This document shows, piece after piece, positions 6,173 to 10,832 of a stretch of 10,832 bases of DNA. The stretch lies in NCBI GenBank assembly GCA_023392225.1, contig JAEVZM010000646.1, positions 1-10,832 on the forward strand. The letters run 5' to 3'. Numbering within the stretch: position 1 is the stretch's first letter; each line of letters begins with the position of its first letter. Under the pieces are notes generated by a model. That model ran no database searches. It was not told the origin of the DNA and was given only the letters and a program-made list of their open reading frames with translations. This DNA comes from Pseudomonadota bacterium (GTDB lineage Bacteria; Pseudomonadota; Alphaproteobacteria; Rhizobiales; Kaistiaceae). The translations under genes and the position numbers were made by a program.

Positions 6173-6199
6173 GTGATTGACGTCCTCCCGAGGCGGGTG

Positions 6200-6221
6200 G
6201 CCTCGAGCCGAAGCTCGGGGC
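6200..6221 (-). promoter_or_regulatory. Second leader hairpin with UUCG loop
   Basis: On the minus strand GCCCCGAGC, loop TTCG, GCTCGAGGC forms five perfect pairs at the loop and three outer pairs, with one C-A mismatch between. On the plus strand the mismatch is a G-T wobble. It lies about 70 bases upstream of the binding-protein ATG and has no U-tract, so it is not a terminator. Confidence 0.4.
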
Positions 6222-6366
6222 TTTGTCGATGCCGCCATCTTGTGGGTGAGCTAAGCGCAGATGAGGGACGCACGTCAACATCAAATGAGTCTATTAATCG
6301 TATGAATGCCGCCGCGGAGCGCTTCTGAATAAGTCAATTCCGCTGACATATCCCGCAGAATTGCCA

Positions 6367-6392
6367 ATACTTGCCAAGGCGGTGGCCAGTAT
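6367..6392. promoter_or_regulatory. 26-bp near-perfect palindrome, candidate operator
   Basis: ATACTTGCCA (6367-6376) and TGGCCAGTAT (6383-6392) are inverted arms that match at 9 of 10 positions around a six-base spacer. The left arm overlaps the second of two TTGCCAA copies spaced one helical turn apart (6361-6367, 6371-6377). The site lies 24 bp upstream of the candidate -35 box of the ATPase gene, in the shared divergent region, so one bound regulator could affect both transcription units. The regulator is unknown; no LacI-type gene lies in the window. Confidence 0.5.
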
Positions 6393-6416
6393 CATCCGAT
6401 GGAATCGAGGATTCTA

Positions 6417-6444
6417 TTGACCCTCGTGAGGGGCGTACTGTAGT
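6417..6444 (+). promoter_or_regulatory. Candidate promoter for the ATPase-permease operon
   Basis: TTGACC (6417-6422) matches the -35 consensus at five of six bases. TGTAGT (6439-6444) matches the -10 at four of six after a 16-base spacer. The spacer contains a perfect 12-bp palindrome, CCCTCGTGAGGG (6421-6432), which might itself be a binding site. The predicted transcript would start near 6451, about 73 bases before the ATPase ATG. Confidence 0.4.
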
Positions 6445-6461
6445 GGGAGAGCATGGAACGA

Positions 6462-6488
6462 CCGTCCGGCCTCACGGCCCAAGGACGG
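6462..6488 (+). promoter_or_regulatory. Hairpin in the leader of the ATPase mRNA
   Basis: CCGTCCGGCC (6462-6471) pairs with GGCC (6476-6479) and GGACGG (6483-6488). This gives a 10-bp stem with a TCAC loop and a three-base bulge (CAA). It ends 35 bases before the ATG and leaves the G-rich ribosome site free. No U-tract follows, so it is not a terminator by itself. Confidence 0.35.
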
Positions 6489-6523
6489 CAAAAGTACGAG
6501 CAATCGGGGGGGATCGCTGCGGG

Positions 6524-7264
6524 ATGGCCATTCTCGAGCTGACCGGAATCGCGAAGCATTTCGGCGCCATTCACGCGCTCGACGACGTGTCGCTGAGCCT
6601 TGAGCCCGGCGAGGTCGTCGGGCTGATGGGCGACAACGGTGCCGGCAAGTCGACCCTGGGCAAGATCATCGCCGGCAACTTCGCGCCGACCCACGGCACC
6701 ATGGTGATGGACGGCAGGCCGGTCCACTTCCACAAGCCGGTCGAGGCGCGCGAGCACGGGATCGAGATCGTCTACCAGGACCTCGCGCTCTGCGACAACC
6801 TCACCGCGGGCGCCAACGTCTTCCTCGGCCGCGAGATCTACCGCTGGATCGGGCCGATCCGGGTGCTCGACTACGGCGCCATGTACAAGCGGGCGGGCGA
6901 GTTGTTCCGCGACCTCAAGTCCGAGACCCGACCGCGCGACCTCGTCAAGCAGATGTCGGGCGGGCAACGCCAGGCGGTGGCGATCGCCCGCACCATGCTG
7001 TCGGAGGCCAAGCTGGTCCTGATGGACGAGCCGACGGCCGCCATCTCGGTCCGCCAGGTGGCCGAGGTGCTCAATCTCATCCGCCACCTCCGCGACCGCG
7101 GCATCGCCGTGGTGCTGATCAGCCATCGCATGCCCGATGTGTTCACGATGGCGGACCGCATCGTCGTGCTCCGCCGCGGCAACAAGGTCGCTGACAAGGC
7201 GGTCACCAGCACCTCGCCGGAAGAGATCACCGGCCTCATCACCGGCGCCATCGAGCGCGCCTGA
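6524..7264 (+). CDS. Sugar ABC transporter ATP-binding protein (single NBD)
   Basis: This 246-residue ATPase powers the importer from the cytoplasmic side. It has one nucleotide-binding domain, as in rhizobial FrcA, rather than the fused double domain of E. coli RbsA, so it should work as a homodimer. Visible elements are Walker A GDNGAGKST (36-44), Q-loop Gln85 in VYQDLAL, signature SGGQR (145-149), Walker B LVLMDEP (164-170) with catalytic Glu169, and H-loop His201 in VLISHRM. All catalytic residues are present. The frame is open upstream to 6371, but the domain begins at MAILELTGIAKHFGAIHALD, so ATG 6524 is the start; a run of G ending in GGA lies about 10 bases before it. The permease starts 16 bases downstream, forming an operon. 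Confidence 0.95.
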   Translation: MAILELTGIAKHFGAIHALDDVSLSLEPGEVVGLMGDNGAGKSTLGKIIAGNFAPTHGTMVMDGRPVHFHKPVEAREHGIEIVYQDLALCDNLTAGANVFLGREIYRWIGPIRVLDYGAMYKRAGELFRDLKSETRPRDLVKQMSGGQRQAVAIARTMLSEAKLVLMDEPTAAISVRQVAEVLNLIRHLRDRGIAVVLISHRMPDVFTMADRIVVLRRGNKVADKAVTSTSPEEITGLITGAIERA

Positions 7265-7280
7265 CCGGCGGGGACCCGAC

Positions 7281-8360
7281 ATGACCACGACCACCCTCGA
7301 CGACACGATCAACCGCCAGACTCACGGCGCGCTGTCGCACCTGATGACGAAGCAGACCTTCTGGGTCTTCATCGCCGCGGTCATCGCCTTCGTCGCCCTG
7401 TCGATGGTGACCGACGTGTTCTTCACGTCGAGCAACCTGTTCAACGTCGCCCGCAACTGCGCCTTCGTCGGCATCATCGGGCTTGGCATGACGGCGGTGA
7501 TCATCACCGGCGGCATCGATCTCTCGGTCGGCGCGATCCTGGCGCTCGCCGGCATGGTGGTCGGCATGCTGATGGCGGCCAACTACTCGATCTGGATCGC
7601 CATTCCGGCGGCGCTCGCGGCGGCCCTCCTGTGCGGTGCGATCAACGGCTTCTTCATCGCCTATATCCGCATGCCGCCCTTCGTCGTCACCCTCGGCATG
7701 ATGTCGGTGGCGCGCTCGGTGGCGATGGTGCTGTCGGGCAACCAGATGGTCTACCAGTTCGGCGTCGACCACTCGAAGCTGACCGCGCTCGGCGGCGGCT
7801 CGACCGCGGGCTGGTTCAGCGCGCTGGCCACCTGGGCCGGCCCGGAGACCGCGCTCGGCGGCGTCTTCACGACCCTTTCCACCTGGCTCTACATCCCCAA
7901 CCCGGCGGTGTTTCTCGCGGTCTTCGCGCTGATCTTCGGCTTCGCCTTCCGCTGGACGCGCTGGGGCCGCTACATCTTCGCGATCGGCGGCAACGAGAAG
8001 GCCGCGACGCTGACCGGCGTGCCGGTGAAGCGGATCAAGGTCTCGGTCTACATGCTTTCCGGCCTGATGGCGGGCATCGCCGGCATCCTGCAGGTCGGCT
8101 GGCTCGGCACCATCACCACCGGCATGGGCCTCGGCATGGAGCTGATCGTCATCGCCGCGGTGGTGATCGGCGGCACCAATCTCGCCGGCGGCACCGGTAC
8201 CGCCTTCGGCGCCGTGGTCGGTGCGGTGCTGATCGAGATGATCCGGAACAGCCTGACGCTCCTCGGCATCAATCCGTTCTGGCAGGGGACCTTCGTCGGC
8301 ACCTTCATCATCATCGCGGTGCTGTTCGACAGCATCAAGAAGATGCGGAGCGACGAGTAG
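7281..8360 (+). CDS. Sugar ABC transporter permease (RbsC/FrcC type)
   Basis: This 359-residue inner-membrane permease belongs to the BPD_transp_2 family and forms the channel fed by the binding protein and driven by the ATPase. About 9-10 membrane segments are visible, starting at residues 26-43. Family signatures are IITGGIDLSVGAILALAG (74-91), a cytoplasmic coupling loop with AIGGNEKAATLTGVPVKRIK (234-253), and IGGTNLAGGTGTAFGAVVGA (296-315). ATG 7281 has GGCGGGGA 7 bases upstream. An odd feature is a segment of roughly 30 residues (about 174-203, with GWFSALATWAGPETALGG) between ALGGGS and IPNPAV, where simple RbsC proteins run almost directly from one to the other. It should lie in a periplasmic loop. 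The gene ends three bases before the convergent soxG stop, with no terminator visible between them. Confidence 0.95.
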   Translation: MTTTTLDDTINRQTHGALSHLMTKQTFWVFIAAVIAFVALSMVTDVFFTSSNLFNVARNCAFVGIIGLGMTAVIITGGIDLSVGAILALAGMVVGMLMAANYSIWIAIPAALAAALLCGAINGFFIAYIRMPPFVVTLGMMSVARSVAMVLSGNQMVYQFGVDHSKLTALGGGSTAGWFSALATWAGPETALGGVFTTLSTWLYIPNPAVFLAVFALIFGFAFRWTRWGRYIFAIGGNEKAATLTGVPVKRIKVSVYMLSGLMAGIAGILQVGWLGTITTGMGLGMELIVIAAVVIGGTNLAGGTGTAFGAVVGAVLIEMIRNSLTLLGINPFWQGTFVGTFIIIAVLFDSIKKMRSDE

Positions 8361-8363
8361 CGG

Positions 8364-8972
8364 TCAGGCGACGGCGTAGCCGAACTCGCCTGCCGAGTCG
8401 GTGAGCCAGGTCCAGAAGCTGCCGGCGAGACTGCGGAACACGGCGATGTCGTAGCTCGGCACCGCATCGACCTGCCACAGCGTCACCCCCATCAGGTTGA
8501 TGACGCTGGTCGCCGCGCTGCCCGGCTGGAACACGGCCGGGTGCAGGTCGACCGGCAGCCCCTTGGCGAGCACGTCGCGCGCCTTTGGCCCGGAGACGCG
8601 GATCACGGCACGCCCGTCGCTCTGGTCGGACACCGAGGCGAAGCCCTTCAGCTTCGCCATGAGATCGTCGGCGAGCGCACCATGGGCGATGCGCTCGGAG
8701 ACGGCGAGCCATTGCCCCGGCCCGGTGCCGATGAAGCCGACCTCCGCACCAGCGACCAGCCGGGAGCCATCGGGGAGCGCGGCGCCATAGGCCGCCTGCA
8801 CCGCGTCCCTGAGCGCTGCAGCCTGACCCTTCCGCACCGCAAGCGAGGCGAGGCCGACGCCATCCCGCTCAAAGAGCGTCACGCCGGGCGCGCCATCGGG
8901 CCGGCCGAAGCGGCCGGGCCGGGCGACACCGGCGAGGGCAGGGCGGGCGGTGAGGGGGGCGATGTCAGACAC
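8364..8972 (-). CDS. soxG: Sarcosine oxidase gamma subunit
   Basis: This 202-residue subunit of heterotetrameric sarcosine oxidase helps bridge the catalytic subunits; the complex converts sarcosine, tetrahydrofolate and O2 to glycine, 5,10-methylene-tetrahydrofolate and H2O2 in the cytoplasm. Recognisable features are GQWLAVSE near the middle, SVSDQSDGRAVIRVSGPKAR followed by DVLAKGLPVDLHPAVFQPGS, and the end SYDIAVFRSLAGSFWTWLTD. The start is GTG 8972, which overlaps the soxA stop by eight bases; AGGGAG lies 10 bases before it and no ATG fits the family N-terminus. The overlap implies coupled translation with soxA. The usual order soxB-soxD-soxA-soxG places this last in its operon. Its end meets the ABC permease gene tail to tail. 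Confidence 0.93.
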   Translation of the reverse strand: MSDIAPLTARPALAGVARPGRFGRPDGAPGVTLFERDGVGLASLAVRKGQAAALRDAVQAAYGAALPDGSRLVAGAEVGFIGTGPGQWLAVSERIAHGALADDLMAKLKGFASVSDQSDGRAVIRVSGPKARDVLAKGLPVDLHPAVFQPGSAATSVINLMGVTLWQVDAVPSYDIAVFRSLAGSFWTWLTDSAGEFGYAVA

Positions 8973-10832
8973 GGAGCCGGGCTCCCTCGGGATCGACGTG
9001 GACGGGCGGGCAGATCTCGACCAGCACGTCCTCGCCGCGGAGCGGATCGGCGGCGCGGACGATCTCGCCATGGCGCTCGGGACCGCGCGAGAGCAGGCCG
9101 AGGCCGACCCAGTGTCCGAGCGAGGGCGAATAGGCGACGGAGGTGACGTAGCCCTGGTCGTTGTCGGCGGTGGCCGACGCGTCGCGCGGCACGAAATGCG
9201 CGCCGCCGCGGAGTCGCTGGGCGCGATCGACCGGGCGGATGCCGACCATGGTCGGCCGCTCCGGATCGGTCAGCGCCTCGCGGGCCGCCATGAAGCGGCC
9301 GATGAAGTCCTTCTTCTTCGACAGGAGCTTGCCGAACGTGAGGTCGTGGGCACTGGTCTGGCCGTTGAGCTCGTTGCCGGCCGGATGCCCCTTCTCGATG
9401 CGCATCACGCCGAGCGCCTCGGTGCCGTAGGGCACGATGCCGTGTGGCGCCCCGGCCGCCATGATGGCGCGGATCAGCGCGTCGCCGTAGCGGGCCGGAA
9501 CGCCGAGCTCGTAGGCGAGCTCGCCCGAGAACGACAGCCGGTAGAGCCGCCCCGCGATGCCGCCGCACACCGAGACCGGCCCGCAGGCCATGTAGGGGAA
9601 GGCCTCGTTCGAGATGTCCTGCCCGGGGTCGAGGAGGGCCGTCACGACCTCGCGCGCCTTCGGCCCGGCGATGGCGTACTGCGCCCACTGCTCGGTGACC
9701 GAGACCATCTGCACGTCGAGCTCCGGCCAGATCACCTGGTGGCAGTATTCGAGATGCTGCATGACCTTGACCGCGTTGGCGGTGGTGGTGGTCATGAAAT
9801 AGTGGTCGTCGGCGAGGCGGGCGCTGGTGCCGTCGTCCATGACGAAGCCGTCCTCGCGCAGCATCAGGCCGTAGCGCGTCTTGCCGACGCCGAGCGTCGA
9901 GAAGGTATTGGCGTAGATGCGGTCGAGGAGGGTGCCGGCATCCGGGCCCTGCACGTCGATCTTGCCGAGGGTCGAGACGTCGCAGACCCCGCCCCGCTCG
10001 CGGGTCGCCTTGACCTCGCGGCTGCCCGACTGCAGCCAGTCGGTCTCGCCCGGTTCGGGAAACCACTGGGCGCGGAGCCAGTTGCCGGTCTCGACGAACA
10101 CCGCGCCGTTCTCCGCCGCCCAGTGATGCGAAGGGGCGAGCCGGGTCGGCCGGAAGTCCTTGCCGCGGTGATGGCCGGCAAAGGCGCCGATGGCGACCGG
10201 CACGAAGGGCGGGCGGTAAGTGGTCATGCCGACGGCGGCGACCGGCTGGTCGGTGACCTCGGCGAGCACCGCCATGCCGGCGGCGTTGGAGGTCTTGCCC
10301 TGGTCGGTCGCCATGCCGAGCGTGGTGTAGCGCTTGAGATGCTCGGCGACCCGGAAGCCATCGCGGACGGCGAGCTTCACATCGGAGGCGCTGACGTCGT
10401 TCTGGAAGTCGATGAACGCCTTGCCGATCGAGTCCTTCACGTACCAGAACGGGGCGAAGGCGGCGCTCTCGTCCTCGGCCTGGAAGGACGGCGCCTCGCC
10501 GGAGCCGTGACCCGTCGCTTCGGCGGCTTCGGCGCCGGCCTCGGCCCCGCCGCGAAGGCATGCGCCGAGCCCGAACCGGCCCGAGGCGGCGCCGGCGACG
10601 GCCATGCCGGGCGGCAGCGTGCCGGGCACGAGGGCGGCGGCAAGCTCGCTCCACACCGGCCGGCCGCCGAGATGCGAGGTGAGGTGGATCGACGGCGTCC
10701 AACCGCCGGAGACGGCGACGAGGTCGCAAGCGATGTGGAGGTCCTTGCCCTCGGCGTTGCGGATGAGGGCGCTGCGCACGGCCCGGCCGCCCTTGACGTC
10801 GACGATCCGTCCGCCGGCGACCAGCACCGCGC
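8965..10832 (-). CDS. soxA: Sarcosine oxidase alpha subunit (5' end off window)
   Basis: The C-terminal 622 or so codons of a protein that is normally near 1000 residues. The window begins within the dinucleotide-binding part, at VLVAGGRIVDVKGG and DLVAVSGGWTPSIHLTSHLG. A linker region with PFWYVKDSIGKAFIDFQNDV and GKTSNAAGMAVLAEV follows. Next is a folate-binding GcvT-like domain beginning near WFPEPGETDWLQSGSREVKA, with GVCDVSTLGKIDVQGPDAG, and including YRLSFSGELAYELGVPARYG and RIEKGHPAGNELNGQTSAHD. The C-terminal barrel ends at VHVDPEGARLRV. The subunit binds NAD+ and tetrahydrofolate and captures the one-carbon unit. A GTG at 10827 is internal, not the start. soxG overlaps its 3' end; soxB and soxD are expected beyond 10832. 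Confidence 0.96.
   Translation of the reverse strand, partial: AVLVAGGRIVDVKGGRAVRSALIRNAEGKDLHIACDLVAVSGGWTPSIHLTSHLGGRPVWSELAAALVPGTLPPGMAVAGAASGRFGLGACLRGGAEAGAEAAEATGHGSGEAPSFQAEDESAAFAPFWYVKDSIGKAFIDFQNDVSASDVKLAVRDGFRVAEHLKRYTTLGMATDQGKTSNAAGMAVLAEVTDQPVAAVGMTTYRPPFVPVAIGAFAGHHRGKDFRPTRLAPSHHWAAENGAVFVETGNWLRAQWFPEPGETDWLQSGSREVKATRERGGVCDVSTLGKIDVQGPDAGTLLDRIYANTFSTLGVGKTRYGLMLREDGFVMDDGTSARLADDHYFMTTTTANAVKVMQHLEYCHQVIWPELDVQMVSVTEQWAQYAIAGPKAREVVTALLDPGQDISNEAFPYMACGPVSVCGGIAGRLYRLSFSGELAYELGVPARYGDALIRAIMAAGAPHGIVPYGTEALGVMRIEKGHPAGNELNGQTSAHDLTFGKLLSKKKDFIGRFMAAREALTDPERPTMVGIRPVDRAQRLRGGAHFVPRDASATADNDQGYVTSVAYSPSLGHWVGLGLLSRGPERHGEIVRAADPLRGEDVLVEICPPVHVDPEGARLRV

Larger units (their letters stand above)
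6133..6523. other. Divergent intergenic control region of the split ABC importer
   Basis: These 391 bases hold no convincing gene. The left half (6133-6225) contains two stem-loops in the leader of the binding-protein mRNA. The stretch 6270-6370 is distinctly AT-richer than its surroundings and is the likely site of the leftward promoter; TTGACG at 6278-6273 on the minus strand is a possible -35 box but lacks a good -10. The right half contains TTGCCAA twice, 10 bp apart (6361-6367 and 6371-6377), a 26-bp near-palindrome, a candidate rightward promoter, and a hairpin before the ATPase start. Confidence 0.7.

Noticed and set aside
5038..6180. 380-codon rightward open frame opposite the binding-protein gene
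   Set aside because: It is antisense to a clear secreted binding protein with a signal peptide and ribosome site, and it also spans that gene's terminator.
6402..6414. GAATC-GAG-GATTC palindrome
   Set aside because: Five-base arms are common by chance; it is less convincing than the neighbouring 26-bp and 12-bp palindromes.
8879..10729. 616-codon leftward frame overlapping soxA
   Set aside because: It is a +1 shadow of soxA with Arg/Pro/Ala-rich composition; the soxA frame carries all the family motifs.
1..10832. Mobile element, CRISPR array, toxin-antitoxin or phage-defence system
   Set aside because: I saw no transposase, integrase, terminal repeats, regular spaced repeats or defence-type domains; coding composition is even throughout.

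Overview
The window is a GC-rich stretch, with G or C at most third codon positions, from a bacterium that looks like an alphaproteobacterium, probably Hyphomicrobiales (Rhizobiales). The clues are sarcosine oxidase soxA-soxG genes, a sugar ABC importer with a single-domain ATPase as in rhizobial fructose-type systems, a group III truncated hemoglobin next to a DUF488 gene, and a small protein of the type common in rhizobial genomes. This placement is inferred from gene content and I could not test it. I see no tRNA, rRNA, CRISPR array, insertion sequence or phage gene.

Left part (1-3994). A Bcr/CflA-type drug-efflux transporter runs leftward off the window. A TetR regulator diverges from it, and between them lies a perfect 18-bp palindrome that overlaps plausible promoters for both genes: a classic regulator/efflux pair. 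A second perfect palindrome sits nearer the transporter. Rightward then come a DUF488 (YeaO-like) gene and a group III truncated hemoglobin that overlap by ATGA, about 400 bases of decayed coding sequence, and a DUF1697 gene starting with GTG.

Middle (4063-5142). An XRE-cupin regulator reads rightward and converges on a small conserved-type gene reading leftward. The small gene's ribosome binding site can pair with its own leader. An intrinsic terminator with a UUCG loop follows the next leftward gene.

Right part (5143-10832). A sugar ABC importer is split around a 391-base divergent intergenic region: the periplasmic binding protein reads leftward, the ATPase and permease rightward. The intergenic region holds a 26-bp near-perfect palindrome, a candidate promoter and hairpins in both leaders. 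Three bases after the permease, soxG and soxA of heterotetrameric sarcosine oxidase read toward it from the right. soxA runs off the window, and soxB and soxD would be expected further right. Sarcosine oxidase feeds glycine and one-carbon units into metabolism, while the importer probably supplies a sugar or polyol. Nothing here proves that the two share a substrate pathway.

Most of the window is recognisable metabolism, transport and local regulation. I found no clear undescribed multi-gene system. The items most worth a second look are the regulatory structures of the split importer, the TetR operator region and the decayed gene after the hemoglobin.
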